From NCBI RefSeq assembly GCF_002127325.2, contig NC_035444.2:81981870-82045869 (forward strand): a DNA stretch of 64,000 nucleotides. The letters run 5' to 3'. A model generated the notes under the pieces. The model was given only the letters and a program-made list of their open reading frames with translations, ran no database searches and was not told where the DNA came from. Source of the DNA: Helianthus annuus (taxonomy: Eukaryota; Streptophyta; Magnoliopsida; Asterales; Asteraceae). This document shows positions 9,415 through 20,439 of this stretch, in pieces; positions within the stretch are counted from its first letter, which is position 1, and each line of letters opens with the position of its first letter. A program made the translations under genes and the position numbers.

Positions 9415-11566
9415 TGTCACACCCCAACCGATGGCGGAACATCGGGGCGTGGCACTGAGCGAAACAGATTGTTCAAGAGAATCCATAACAACTATTTAGT
9501 GACAATATTTATAAGTTTTAATAACCCATACTATTAAACAAATAAAGCAAAAACAGTCATTACAGACATTCAGTCTCAAAAACAAATTCCATTCCGACAA
9601 CTCAGATTTTGTTTGGTGAGTTTCTAGACTTCCTAACTTGTTTGTAGCATAACATCCAATCAACCTGTCACATACGTTAAAATAAAAGTCAATACATAAA
9701 GTAAAGGTGAGTACACAAGTTTGCATATATATGGTATAAAAAGCGTTTACGCATAACAAGCATGTAACACGTAACGGGCGAAGCATGTAACTATCAACAA
9801 TGATACCACCTAACCACGAGACTGCGATGTAGAGTATGTGCGACACATGTTCACTGAAGCGAACACATGAAGTAAAGTAATGTGATCCCTAGCAACCCCT
9901 GTCAAACAGGTGCTGAGTCCAAACTATAGTACTATCATTGCTAGAGGCGGTCTAGTGTAACACTGTATAAGCATAGTAACAAGCATTCAACAAATCAGGT
10001 ATAGCATGCGGGGGCGGTTATCGTTTATAAAGTGTATGCGTTGTGTGTTATGTCTTGATATAGAATGTATATAACACCCAAAAGTGCGTTAAATGAAAAT
10101 GGGTTCGAGTATACTCACAGTGTGTGTTTAGCAAGTAAAGACAATTTGCTTGGATTGAAGGTAGTGCGTCGGGTCAGCCTGTGCATGGAAACAGAAGCAT
10201 AAGTCTTCCTTAGGGCTAAACGGTCGTAAACAGGATATCGAGTGGGTTAAGTACTTAAAAGCGCATCCGGACGGATGGACCCCCATTCGGTCGGGTGGGC
10301 TGCTTCGTTTTGAACGAAAAATTTGAAGCAAAAATCGGTGTTCTAAAATAGAAGGGAAAATATTTGGAGTGAGTACAAAGCCTATCCGGATGGATGGACA
10401 TGGTCCATTCGGGCGGATGGTAAGTTTATTTTTTAAACAAAAAGTTTTAAGTTAACGAAGACGGTGTGACGACGTGTCAAACAACGAAAAATACCAAATC
10501 CAGTTCATTCGGCCAGATGGGTCCTGCCTATTCGGACAAACGTGTTGTTCTTGACGGAGATTCATGTTTGACCCGTTAATCGGTCCATCTCTTCGGTGGA
10601 GATCAGTTTTCAAGCCGGCTTTCGACTAAGGAACGAGCCGAGAGTCTGACCGAGACCCGATTCCGTCAATATTATGTAAAAACCGAAGAAAAGTTCAAAC
10701 CAAGTTGAAAAAGTGTTGAAATCTTTCATAACTAAGTTGAAAAGTGTGAAAAACCTTTAGATCTTGAACCAATCTCGTTTGTATGATGTTCCACAACTGG
10801 TTGCCAAACAAAATGAGTGGGAAACACCTTCAAAGTGGTTGGAATCAAGGGTTTTTGGAAAAAGTTAAAGTGTGTATGTGTGAATGTGATTTTAATGAAG
10901 AAGATGGAGTAGAAGTGAAATAGAATGAAGATTGAAGAGGTTTTGAGAAAAAAAAAAAAGCTTAGAAAAAGGCCTTGAATCGCGTCTGAGACTTGGGAGT
11001 GGATGGGAGTGTCAAAGTGTTGAAATGAGGGTGTACGACGGATATTTATAGAGGTGGGCGAGGGTTAAGTCGGTGCGCGTTATGCTGTGTCCGGATGGCT
11101 CCATCCGGACGGATGGTTTCCATCCGGGCGGATGGGCCCCATCCGGGCGGATGGCCATTCGGACGAACGGGTTTGCGTTCGTTAGTTTTCCATCTTTGGT
11201 TCGTTTGTTAAGCGTTGCGTTGCATTTAGTCGAGTTGCGAGTGAGTGTTTGAGCGTGTAAGAGTTGCGTTGATAACCACATAACATGCTAAACAAGTAAT
11301 CACACAATTAACACACATAATATAAATAATCCGCGTTTCGAATTTGCGTTGAGTTTGCATTGCGATGAGCGTTTAGTCTAAATAAGCGATGTAAAATGCG
11401 ATAAAATGTGTTTCAGTGGTAAGCGTTATATTAAGCGTTGTAATATGCGTTTAAAATGCGATAAAAATATAGTTTAACCCATAGCGTTAATCAAATCTCG
11501 AGAGTACTAGCGTTTACGAAAGAAATGGCGGCAACAGGTAACGATCCGAAAAGTCGGGTTGTTACA
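9415..11566 (-). mobile_element. Solo LTR (element A), Gypsy-type
   Basis: It begins TGTCACACCCCAACC and ends GTTGTTACA on the plus strand. The 5-bp duplication cgaat flanks it at 9410-9414 and 11567-11571. Orientation is minus, because its TGTAACAACCC end corresponds to the 5' ends of D and E (TGTAACACC). At 2,152 bp, with no internal region and intact ends, it is the product of LTR-LTR recombination. TATAAATA on the minus strand lies at 11043-11050. CCGGACGG-type palindromic motifs cluster just upstream (11091-11170), with more copies in the transcribed part (10260-10300, 10385-10420, 10505-10540). Confidence 0.9.
11043..11170 (-). promoter_or_regulatory. LTR A promoter: TATA box with upstream palindromic CCATCCGG/CGGATGG block
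   Basis: The minus strand has TATAAATA at 11043-11050. About 40 bp upstream on that strand, 11091-11170 holds four or five tandem copies of a short palindromic phrase (CATCCGGACGGATGG and variants with GGGCGG). The motif is specific to this LTR family, but its position matches the motif blocks of the other LTRs in the window. Confidence 0.65.
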
Positions 11567-11571
11567 CGAAT

Positions 11572-11853
11572 TAACTTCGGCCACTGTCGTACCAACGTAC
11601 CCTTTTAACTGATTGTTGTTAACGCCCTGCTCTTCACTGTCACTACTATCAACTATTCCAATCGTTTCATTTAGGTCGAACGGGTTACTTTGTCTGGTTC
11701 TTTTTTTTTTTTTGGTCTAGACATACCACTGTTCTCTTCCAACACAATTTTACCTTTCTTCGGTTTTCTAGTTATCCTATGCCCAGATCTATACCCACTT
11801 TTACTGAGATTTACGATAAAACCCAATTTACTAGATTCTTCTATCATATATTA
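11572..11853 (-). pseudogene. LINE region upstream of the endonuclease, outer part
   Basis: This is the continuation of the LINE frame beyond the solo LTR. On the minus strand it reads IEESSKLGFIVNLSKSGYR, then RKPKKGKIVLEENSGMSRP. A poly-A slip (plus-strand T-run near 11701-11714) breaks the frame, which resumes as acidic text leading to LKGYVGTTVAEVNS at the LTR junction. Basic and acidic patches are typical of the ORF1-ORF2 region. The 5' truncation point coincides with the TATC repeat where the Helitron-like sequence starts. Confidence 0.6.
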
Positions 11854-11993
11854 TCTATCTATCTATCTTAAAGAAGAAAGTTGGTGGCTTTTACGCTATC
11901 GACACCCTAACTTTCAAACTTTGACACCACAATCCCATTTACTTTGAATTTCCGTAACCATATCCTTATATTTCAAACTTTTCCAGCACAACC

Positions 11994-13529
11994 TGTCACG
12001 GCCCCCGACCCGGTTTGACCCGTTTCGGGAGCCGCGGGACAGAAAATCCCGTGGTATTTATTTTTATAGCGGAAGTCTTAACAGGATCGTGTTAAACTTG
12101 AAAATTTTGCCCAAATATTATTTATTTACATTTAGGATAAACCCCGTAAATATCATAATTTCATTATTTTACAAACATGTTTATTTATTTTATTTGAGCC
12201 ACCACTTCAAGCTTGTTAGTGCTCCGTAGCACGTGTACTTAATTCAGTAGGTCACCTGAAACATGTTGTAAAAAGGTTTTTGTCAGCGGGGAAATACTGA
12301 GTGAATCATTCATTTTGATAAAAATGACACATAGTTATAAATTATAGCATAAGAGCGATTACTATGGCAGTATCTTAATTAATATCTGGTCTTGCCACCC
12401 GTGTGACGATGGTCATACCACTATTGGGTCCAGTCACCCAATTAGTGACGTTTTGTCACAGTTAGGTCTTATTAGCCTAACCCATGTCAGGGCTTATTGC
12501 CTAACCGTGAGAAATTTAGTAATGTGCACAATACCCCACTAACCAGCGGTTAAGATAACCACGACTTAATCCCTGTAATTATAATACTTTGAAAATAATT
12601 TGAGGTATTGTAATACTTACTCACAAACTGTGAGAAAACAATTTAAAAAGAAGAATGACTCACATTGCAGATTTAACGGGCAAGGTATAAGCCTACTGAT
12701 TAGCCTTGATTTAACCTAATTTAATAATAATGCACACACACAATAGGTTAGTAACTAATTCAGCAGTTACGTCAATTCACGAGATCAAACCCTCACAACG
12801 ATTAATCAGTGCAATCCTTAATAATTCAATCGGATTCACAACGAATAACAGAGCATAGTCCGAATTCGAACAGCACTCTAATATTCAAGTCGAAATCACG
12901 ACGAATAATCAAAGTACAAGCTCAATTGAGCAGCACCTGGACTATCGTTGGATAGTTATAATCGATCGGACGTTGAATCGTAATAGCGATCGAGTTATTA
13001 CCCTGATTGTGGCAGCACTTCGTGAATCGTGTGTGTTTTTGTAGTAAATAGTGTATAACTTCGTCTACGAAGTGAATTTCTTCGTCGAATTAACACCAAA
13101 ATGCAAGTGCCAGACCCCTCTATTTATACCCAAAATTTGACCCTGTCGCGTAGCGCGAGGTGTATCACTATAGGCGTCGCGCTACGCGAGTGGTAACTTA
13201 TGTTACGCGAAATTTGTCCCTGTCGCGTAGCGCTAGGGGTACCCCCCATGGGCGTCGCGCTACGCGAGTGGTCACCTATTTTCTATAGGTAGCTTCGTGT
13301 CTAAGTAACTTAGCTGAGTTGATAAAATTGTGAAATTCAAAACGGCCAGCAAGTTATTTAGATAATCGTAACTAGGGTTTTGCCCCCCTTGAGTTTTAGG
13401 GGCCCTGATCCTGATTCTGATTGTTCTGGAAATTTTAGGGTTTGCGTAGAATCACTTGGGTGTCTCAATTAGGGTTCTCTTAATAACTAATTACCATCCT
13501 AATTATGGATTTTAGTGACAGTTGTTACA
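11994..13529 (-). repeat. Element B 3' LTR (left)
   Basis: 1,536 bp, TGTCACGG...GTTACA. Minus-strand TATAAATA is at 13121-13128. Two inverted repeats lie just upstream of it: arms 13146-13158/13177-13189 (13 bp, TCGCGTAGCGCGA) and 13223-13233/13257-13267 (11 bp). Confidence 0.93.
13121..13267 (-). promoter_or_regulatory. LTR B TATA box with two upstream inverted repeats
   Basis: TATAAATA on the minus strand is followed 17 bp upstream by a perfect 13-bp inverted repeat with an 18-bp spacer, then by a second 11-bp one with related arms. In the right LTR the same block is at 18398-18544, where one arm carries a single change (GCGC to GCGT). Confidence 0.7.
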
Positions 13530-13540
13530 TCCTCCCCACC
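13530..13540 (-). other. Element B polypurine tract
   Basis: The minus strand reads GGTGGGGAGGA directly against the 3' LTR. This is the usual plus-strand primer for Gypsy elements, and the same tract occurs in element C at 29515-29525. Confidence 0.8.
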
Positions 13541-14900
13541 TTAAGAAAAATCTCGTCCTCGAGATTTACTGAAATAGATGAGGGTGCTTTCTCTTCATTT
13601 TTGATTCCAGTTCCCAAGTGTACTCTGGTCCTCTCCTGGATTCCTATTTGACTTTTACTAGCACTAGTCGTTTGTGTTTGAGAAACTTAATCTTCCGATC
13701 TTCTATTTGTAGGGGTTTCTCTATGAACTTAAACTTCTTGTTTACCTCTACATCTTGAAGAGGTACAACCAGGGATTTGTCAGATAAACATTTCTTAAGT
13801 TTGGATGCATGAAACATATCATGTACTCCAGTTAATTCTTCTGGTAGTCATAAATGACACGTAACTGGTCCTATTTGTTGCGTTACCGGTAATGGTCCTA
13901 CGTATCTTAGACTTAACTTCTTAAATTCCTTTCCAAGGAAATATTTTCAATAGCATTTTGTCTCCAACTTGAACTTCGACGGCTCTTGTTTGTTATTTGT
14001 ATAATTCTTCTAACCGTCTTCAGTCTTTTCTTCGTGATACTGAATATCACAGGTGTAGTTACTGAGGATTTTCTTTTCCTCATGTTTAATTTTTTGCTCC
14101 AATATATATCTTAAATTCTTATGACCCATATGGATAGTAAACTTACTTAGATAATGTTTCCTAATCTTAAAGGTAACTTGTGGTTTCTAATTTTTTAAGC
14201 TTACAAGGGGTAAGGCTTTCTTCGTGCTTTTGTAATTGCCTTGATGCATACACAATTACCTTTTTGTGTTGCATTACCATATACCCAATTTCTAGTTTTG
14301 AAGCATCACCGTATACCTTTAAAATCTTCTGTTCCTTCTGGTAAGGCTAGGATTGGAATTTTTTTGTTAATTTATGCTAGAGGCTTCTTTTTGTTTAAGT
14401 TCTTATTTAGAATTAACTGTTTTAGCTTAATTAAGGATATATCTATCTAAGAGAATTCCTTAATAAACTGCCTATAGTATCTGGCTAAATTTACAAGATT
14501 CCTAATTTCCATTTAAGGATTGCAAAATCTTCCATTTTAGTGATTTGCTGCTATCTTAGCAGGATCTAAGTGAATACCTTCATGATTCATCATGTGACCT
14601 TACGTAGTTTATTTCCTGTAATCATAAATACTTCTCCGGCGGGTGCCTGGATTTTCTATAAAATTCTTATTACAGAGAATTCGAGCAGGGTTGGTTACTA
14701 CTCAATCTATTTTTAACACACCTCAAACTCGGCTAATTTCATAGGAATAAGATTGGCGAAAAAAAAAATTCTATGACCTGAGAGTTCTATATTTTCCTTT
14801 TTGCCTATTTTGGCTGTAAAGATTTGCATAAGTTTGATTAATGATAGGTTAAGAGTTTTGACAGAATGAAGTATTTATAAAACCTTGGTTTGCACCAGAG
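13541..14900 (-). pseudogene. Element B pol remnants
   Basis: Read from 14900 downward, the protease appears as LFNSGANQ and FINTSFCQ. The active-site Asp of the DSGA motif is Asn, and about ten residues before it are missing. Next come AGEVFMITGNK, then directly MNHEGIHLDPAKI of the RNase H connection, so essentially the whole reverse transcriptase is deleted. RNase H scraps follow, then a jump over the integrase core, then GAP-like C-terminal text and a chromodomain-like end (TWELESKMKRKHPHLFQ) at 13570-13620. Stops and frameshifts are dense throughout. The pieces are collinear with the intact parts of element C. Confidence 0.8.
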
Positions 14901-16166
14901 TTAAATAATACTCGTACCAACTATGATGTCAGGAATGAGTTCAGCTTCCTGAGTAGTTAATTGAAAAGCTCTTGCGTTTTTCTTGGTAGTCCCTTCTGCA
15001 GGTTTCGTCTTTTCGTTTGCTGGATTGCCTAATTTCGGACAGCTTGTTCTGAAGTGTCCGGGTTCTCCGCAATTGTAGCAAGTAATTGCCTTCTTTTTCC
15101 TGCAATCCTCTTCTCGATGTCCTGGAATTTTGCAAAAATTGCAGCATCCTTTGCATTTTCCAAAATGCTTTCCTTTGCAGATATCGCAAAATGGAATAGT
15201 GGAAAATCGCCCGTTTTCTCTTTTCTTAAAATTGTTACTATTACCTATATGAAATTCTTGGGAAATTTTCTGGGCTAAATTCTTCCTCCTATTTTCTTCC
15301 CGTGTGCGTACCAATCCGTCAGTTAGAGTGTTAGCTAATTCTACCGCATCGTCAATCGTGCGGGGTCTCGCAGCTTTGACAATGTCACGAATCTCACTAA
15401 TCAAACCCCAGATATAGCGAGAGATAAGTACCGGTTCCGGCGAAGCCAGAGTAGGTACAATTCTGGCATACTCAAAGAATTTTGAAGTATACCCTCGGCA
15501 ATCTACGTCCACCATTCGGTGACTTAAAAACTTATTCGCCATCTGCTCTTTTTCATATTCGGGACAAAATTTTCTTTCTATTATTTGCTTAAATTCTTCC
15601 CACCCCATGGCATAGGCTACGTCACTTCCTTTGGCTTGTAACACTGTATTCCACCATTCTAATGCTTCTTCCTTGAAAAGGTGCGAAGCGTACATAACCT
15701 TATCTTCCTCAACACATTTACTTATTCTAATTACTGCCTCGGTTTTCTCTAACCAACGCAGTGCCGCAGTTGCCCCTTCATTGCCTGCGAACTCTATGGG
15801 TTTACAGGCAAGAAACTCCTTATAAGTGCAACCAGGCGTTGTAGCTTTCCTTTTCTTAGGGAGCGGAGCTTGTCGCGGTTCTTTATCATGATTAACATGA
15901 TCATTGCCTCCGTTTACGCTATTACTGAAATTATCTTCAGAAATACGTTTGCTAGGAATGATTTGCTGTGGTTCTACGGGATTTTTAACAGCAGTGACAA
16001 TTGCTGGAATAGCGTTGGCTATCCCCTGAGCAATCATTGTTGGAATAGTATTGGCTATCCCTTGAGCAACGATATTTTCTATATCCTGCCTAGTCATATA
16101 TTGACCCCCTGATTGTTGCTCGGATTGATTATCCTCATTAACTGGTTCATTATTAGCGTTTTCCAT
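14901..16166 (-). CDS. gag: Element B Gag polyprotein (421 aa)
   Basis: This is the only long undamaged gene of element B. The N-terminal part (1-100) is polar and leads into GCTYKEFLACKPIEFAGNEG at about residue 110. The retrotransposon Gag core follows ([43 protein letters not shown]). Near residues 330-385 are CCHC-type knuckles (CDICKGKHFGKC, CCNFCKIPGHREEDC and CYNCGEPGHFRTSC), which bind RNA. The ORF ends in IPDIIVGTSII, just where the protease should begin, so the former Gag-Pol is cut to a Gag-only product. The start MENANNEPVNED matches element C's MANIGNEPVNEV. In the cell such Gag would form the particle packaging element RNA. Confidence 0.9.
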   Translation of the reverse strand: MENANNEPVNEDNQSEQQSGGQYMTRQDIENIVAQGIANTIPTMIAQGIANAIPAIVTAVKNPVEPQQIIPSKRISEDNFSNSVNGGNDHVNHDKEPRQAPLPKKRKATTPGCTYKEFLACKPIEFAGNEGATAALRWLEKTEAVIRISKCVEEDKVMYASHLFKEEALEWWNTVLQAKGSDVAYAMGWEEFKQIIERKFCPEYEKEQMANKFLSHRMVDVDCRGYTSKFFEYARIVPTLASPEPVLISRYIWGLISEIRDIVKAARPRTIDDAVELANTLTDGLVRTREENRRKNLAQKISQEFHIGNSNNFKKRENGRFSTIPFCDICKGKHFGKCKGCCNFCKIPGHREEDCRKKKAITCYNCGEPGHFRTSCPKLGNPANEKTKPAEGTTKKNARAFQLTTQEAELIPDIIVGTSII

Positions 16167-16176
16167 CGGATAACTA

Positions 16177-16211
<35 letters not shown>

Positions 16212-16511
16212 GTATTAGTATCAAATAAATAACAAGTATACACAAAATTATTATATAGTTTTATATAGCCAAACTATTGATTTCTCGAAATAATAATATG
16301 CCTTACAAAATTTTATTCGTAAAAAAATTTTACAGACTGATTTTGACTATTATTATTACACAATCCTTGTTCCATAAGTCTCCTATTCTTTGGTAAATGA
16401 TATTCTAATAACAGTGTTTCCTCTTAGGAGATCTATTCCTCAATTTCTTAGATCTTATTCCTAGTATACATTAATTCTTAGTCAAAGTGGCGGAGTCTAG
16501 CTATATTCTTG

Positions 16512-16922
16512 TTACTTATTGGTGGATTTTGGTTCTGGATTGAACTGAGGAAAAAGCTTATAGGGATTGTTCTGTAGCTGTATTTCCTGAGTCAACCATT
16601 CGTCTATTTTGAAAGGTTGCGAGTGTACTGAAAGGTTTGGAATAGTTGGTTCTAAGTTCATTGATAGTTGTGTTTCATTAATAGTCTTAATAATACTATA
16701 GTCTGTTAATGTAAAATCTAACTCTTCTTGAGATGGTAACCCCTCAATTTGCCTAGAGCTTTCCTCAATTTCTATTCCCTTAGACTTGGGTTGCTTGAGA
16801 GGTAAAGCGTTAAATTCTATAGGTTCCTCTATGTCTGGTATATATCTATTAAAATCTCTGGAAACTTCTACTCTTACTGGATAGAGATTTAAATTCTGAA
16901 GGGTATCAGACAAATCACTCAT
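16512..16922 (-). CDS. Pre-gag ORF of element B (136 aa from the conserved Met)
   Basis: An open frame lies between the PBS and gag on the same strand. The frame opens at 16946, but MSDLSDTLQNLNLYPVRVEV from 16922 aligns with MNEISEAFQNLNLYPVNVEV of element C, so I take the second Met. It is acidic and shows no domain I recognise. Shared segments with C are EFNALPL/EFNAPPL, MNLEPTIP/MNLEPAIP, VHSQPFKIDEW/VHSQPVEMDEW and FPQFNPEP/LPQFDPEP. It is shorter than C's version (missing the lysine-rich middle). Its conservation between two families suggests a real product, function unknown. Confidence 0.6.
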   Translation of the reverse strand: MSDLSDTLQNLNLYPVRVEVSRDFNRYIPDIEEPIEFNALPLKQPKSKGIEIEESSRQIEGLPSQEELDFTLTDYSIIKTINETQLSMNLEPTIPNLSVHSQPFKIDEWLTQEIQLQNNPYKLFPQFNPEPKSTNK

Positions 16923-17248
16923 GCTGTTTTTGCATAATACATACAATTATTATGTCAGAATTTATAACAAATTTTGATAAAAATATGTGTTTAACTACCG
17001 GAACAATTAGAATTTTAAAGTACCCTAAGTTTTATTTATAAGTTTATATATATACTGAATAAGACTTCTAGACTTGTAAAGGCACTAAAATTTTAGTCTA
17101 ATTTATTTATTAATTGCTAAACATATAAAATCTGTTCCATACTATATGCAATTAATTAGATAATGAAGCATATAATCATAAAATAGCAATTTAATAAAAT
17201 TAAGTATTTTCTAAATACTTAATAGGCTTAAATCAGTGGCTTGATCAG

Positions 17249-17262
17249 TGGCTCTGATACCA
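17249..17262 (-). other. Element B primer-binding site (initiator tRNA-Met type)
   Basis: The minus strand reads TGGTATCAGAGCCA, complementary to the 3' end of plant initiator tRNA-Met. It lies eight bases inside the 5' LTR (17271-18806), a slightly larger gap than usual. Confidence 0.85.
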
Positions 17263-17270
17263 CCTTTTTC

Positions 17271-18806
17271 TGTCACGGCCCCCGACCCGGTTTGACCCGT
17301 TTCGGGAGCCGCGGGACAGAAAATCCCGTGGTATTTATTTTTATAGCGGAAGTCTTAACAGGATCGTGTTAAACTTGAAAATTTTGCCCGAATATTATTT
17401 ATTTACATTTAGGATAAACCCCGTAAATATCATAATTTCATTATTTTACAAACATGTTTATTTATTTTATTTGAGCCACCACTTCAAGCTTGTTAGTGCT
17501 CCGTAGCACGTGTACTTAATTCAGTAGGTCACCTGAAACATGTTGTAAAAAGGTTTTTGTCAGCGGGGAAATACTGAGTGAATCATTCATTTTGATAAAA
17601 ATGACACATAGTTATAAATTATAGCATAAGAGCGATTACTATGGCAGTATCTTAATTAATATCTGGTCTTGCCACCCGTGTGACGATGGTCATACCACTA
17701 TTGGGTCCAGTCACCCAATTAGTGACGTTTTGTCACAGTTAGGTCTTATTAGCCTAACCCATGTCAGGGCTTATTGCCTAACCGTGAGAAATTTAGTAAT
17801 GTGCACAATACCCCACTAACCAGCGGTTAAGATAACCACGACTTAATCCCTGTAATTATAATACTTTGAAAATAATTTGAGGTATTGTAATACTTACTCA
17901 CAAACTGTGAGAAAACAATTTAAAAAGAAGAATGACTCACATTGCAGATTTAACGGGCAAGGTATAAGCCTACTGATTAGCCTTGATTTAACCTAATTTA
18001 ATAATAATGCACACACACAATAGGTTAGTAACTAATTCAGCAGTTACGTCAATTCACGAGATCAAACCCTCACAACGATTAATCAGTGCAATCCTTAATA
18101 ATTCAATCGGATTCACAACGAATAACAGAGCATAGTCCGAATTCGAACAGCACTCTAATATTCAAGTCGAAATCACGACGAATAATCAAAGTACAAGCTC
18201 AATTGAGCAGCACCTGGACTATCGTTGGATAGTTATAATCGATCGGACGTTGAATCGTAATAGCGATCGAGTTATTACCCTGATTGTGGCAGCACTTCGT
18301 GAATCGTGTGTGTTTTTGTAGTAAATAGTGTATAACTTCGTCTACGAAGTGAATTTCTTCGTCGAATTAACACCAAAATGCAAGTGCCAGACCCCTCTAT
18401 TTATACCCAAAATTTGACCCTGTCGCGTAGCGTGAGGTGTATCACTATAGGCGTCGCGCTACGCGAGTGGTAACTTATGTTACGCGAAATTTGTCCCTGT
18501 CGCGTAGCGCTAGGGGTACCCCCCATGGGCGTCGCGCTACGCGAGTGGTCACCTATTTTCTATAGGTAGCTTCGTGTCTAAGTAACTTAGCTGAGTTGAT
18601 AAAATTGTGAAATTCAAAACGGCCAGCAAGTTATTTAGATAATCGTAACTAGGGTTTTGCCCCCCTTGAGTTTTAGGGGCCCTGATCCTGATTCTGATTG
18701 TTCTGGAAATTTTAGGGTTTGCGTAGAATCACTTGGGTGTCTCAATTAGGGTTCTCAAAATAACTAATTACCATCCTAATTATGGATTTTAGTGACAGTT
18801 GTTACA
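17271..18806 (-). repeat. Element B 5' LTR (right)
   Basis: 1,536 bp and almost identical to 11994-13529. I see only about four base differences, including one in a hairpin arm (18427-18439) and two adjacent ones near 18757. It carries the promoter that would drive transcription leftward; TATAAATA on the minus strand is at 18398-18405. Confidence 0.93.
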
Positions 18807-19278
18807 CAACCCCTCTATTTTGCTTTTCTATCATCACCCCTACAACTTTTACACATTCACGTCACCACTCCTCTACTTTTACATTTTCACCACCACTCTC
18901 TCATCTTTTACACATTTCCGCCACCACCCCTCTACTTTTACAATTTGCCTTTTTTAGACTTTGCATTTTTACCCCTTGCACTATTACTCCGTTTTTTACA
19001 TCCGCCCAACTTTAAAAAATTACAATTGTAACCCCTAGACTACTACTCGTACTTTTGCAAATGTTATTGCATTGTATTTTACGAAATGTCTTAAGCATTG
19101 TGTTTTACACTTCGTGTCTACCTTTGTTTTTTTACATTTTTTGTAATTGTCTTTTACATGTGTTTTGCACTTTTTTTGAAATTGTCTTTTACATGTTGCG
19201 CCTTTACGAATCGCGTATCATTTTACTACACGTTTCCATCCGTCGCGCGCCGCATTCTAACCCTCAGGTTTGAATTTC

Positions 19279-19470
19279 GCCACCACCCCTTCAAGTTTTA
19301 AGCTTTGTATTTTACTCCTTGCACTATTACTTCATTTTTTACGCCACCACGCCCTCAAGTTTTAAACGTTGCGTTTTTACTCCGTGCACTATTACTCCAT
19401 TTTTACTGCCACCACCCCCTTAAGTTTCAAACTTTGCATTTTTACTCCTTGCACTGTGTTTTTACACCTC
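19279..19470. repeat. Three tandem units of about 65 bp in the Helitron
   Basis: Units start GCCACCACSCCC at 19279, 19343 and 19408. Each continues TCAAGTTTYAAR, TTTTTACTCC and GCACTATTAC. Looser copies occur from 18840 to 19020 and at 11885-11985 on the other side of element B. Tandem subterminal repeats are frequent in non-autonomous Helitrons. Confidence 0.7.
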
Positions 19471-19578
19471 CTCAACTTTAAAAAATTCATAAGGTTAACG
19501 CATCATAAAGCGTTTGGACTAATTCATTCGATGTTTACAATGTACCCGCGCCACAACGCGCACGAGTCTAATTGCTAG

Positions 19579-20286
19579 TATATATACAATAACAACTTCT
19601 TAACTAAAATGGAGTTTTAGAATATTTTACTTTGACCACTAAGTATACTATATATTAAACTAGCAAATATATATATATATATATATATATCTATATATCT
19701 ATATAAAGCATCTCCCATGGATATGATGGTAATTTATATCCCTAATTTTAAGATGGCATATGAAAAGGTAGTTAAAATCCCTAATATTTTTACCTTTTTC
19801 TTCCCATTATACCCCTCTTAACCTTCTTTCATCAATTCTAACCTATGATCAATATCAGAGCACGAGTCTCCATTTACAATAGTTGCTTTAGATTCCCTTC
19901 ACTCTAATCAATTCAAGCCATTGAATGCCATAATTAACCATCTTGAATGCTAGAATCAACAATTGTTGCTTCAATTTCTCTTCACTGGTATCGATTCTTA
20001 TCATTTTGATGTTATAAATCAGAGTGAGTTGTTAGAGCTTCATCTTTACTTCTATTTGTTTCAGATCGTTTGCGTTCTTGGACACCCACAATCTCAGGTA
20101 CTATCATAATCACTTAAATCAAACTCGAAATTGTACAATTTTAGGGTTTTTGGTTCTTTAGTTATGTTTATGTAGGTTGTATTATTTCAGGTTTTATTCT
20201 TCATCCATGAGGGTTTTCTTTCAATATTGTATTGCGATTTTCAAGTTATTCGATGACAAAGGAGAGAGAAGTTGTGGTAGATCAGG

Positions 20287-20342
<56 letters not shown>

Positions 20343-20439
20343 GAGATCAGGAGAAAACACTCAAAAGTGTGAGAATGGTGAGAACTCTTCCTGCCTAACA
20401 CATGTCCCGCCGCTTAGAAAAGGGCAGAGGGGCTTTTTT
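19579..20439. other. Unassigned AT-rich stretch with two dinucleotide microsatellites
   Basis: TA/AT runs lie at about 19665-19705 and 20289-20338. TCTATATATCTATATAAAG near 19690 resembles a Helitron 5' end, but I find no matching 3' end. No gene is visible. Confidence 0.5.

Larger units (their letters stand above)
5494..11853 (-). mobile_element. Decayed L1-type LINE, interrupted by a solo LTR
   Basis: Read on the minus strand, the order is an ORF1-ORF2 linker (11850-11572 and 9409-9194), endonuclease, reverse transcriptase and zf-RVT, ending in a poly(A) tail seen as a T-run at 5494-5502. Many frameshifts break the ORF. The solo LTR at 9415-11566 splits the coding region cleanly between two parts that were once contiguous. 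The 5' end is truncated at about 11853, where a probable Helitron begins. I could not identify the LINE's own target duplication. Confidence 0.85.
11994..18806 (-). mobile_element. Gypsy element B: intact ends and gag, degenerate pol
   Basis: TGTCACGGCCCC...GTTACA LTRs of 1,536 bp each bound the element, and caacc flanks it (11989-11993, 18807-18811). Orientation is minus: PBS beside the right LTR, purine tract beside the left one. Order from the 5' end: pre-gag ORF (16922-16512), gag (16166-14901), broken protease, then a pol reduced to scraps. By eye I count about four substitutions between the two LTRs, so it inserted recently even though its pol is long dead. That implies movement with enzymes from relatives such as element C. 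Confidence 0.92.
11854..19578 (+). mobile_element. Probable Helitron, interrupted by Gypsy element B
   Basis: The left end candidate is TCTATCTATC... preceded by A (about 11854; the TATC repeat makes the base uncertain). The right end is CTAG at 19575-19578 followed by T, with a GCGC...GCGC mini-hairpin about 12 nt upstream (19548-19562). Removing element B (11994-18806 plus one caacc) leaves about 0.9 kb of non-coding sequence rich in CACCACCCC and TTTTTACTCC words on both sides of B, which supports a single unit. There is no Rep/helicase. The hairpin is short, so this is less certain than the terminus at 4431. Confidence 0.45.

Noticed and set aside
18782..19578. Several Cys/Phe/Leu-rich ORFs in the Helitron repeats
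   Set aside because: They are translations of the tandem TTTTTACTCC/CACCACCCC repeats in different frames.
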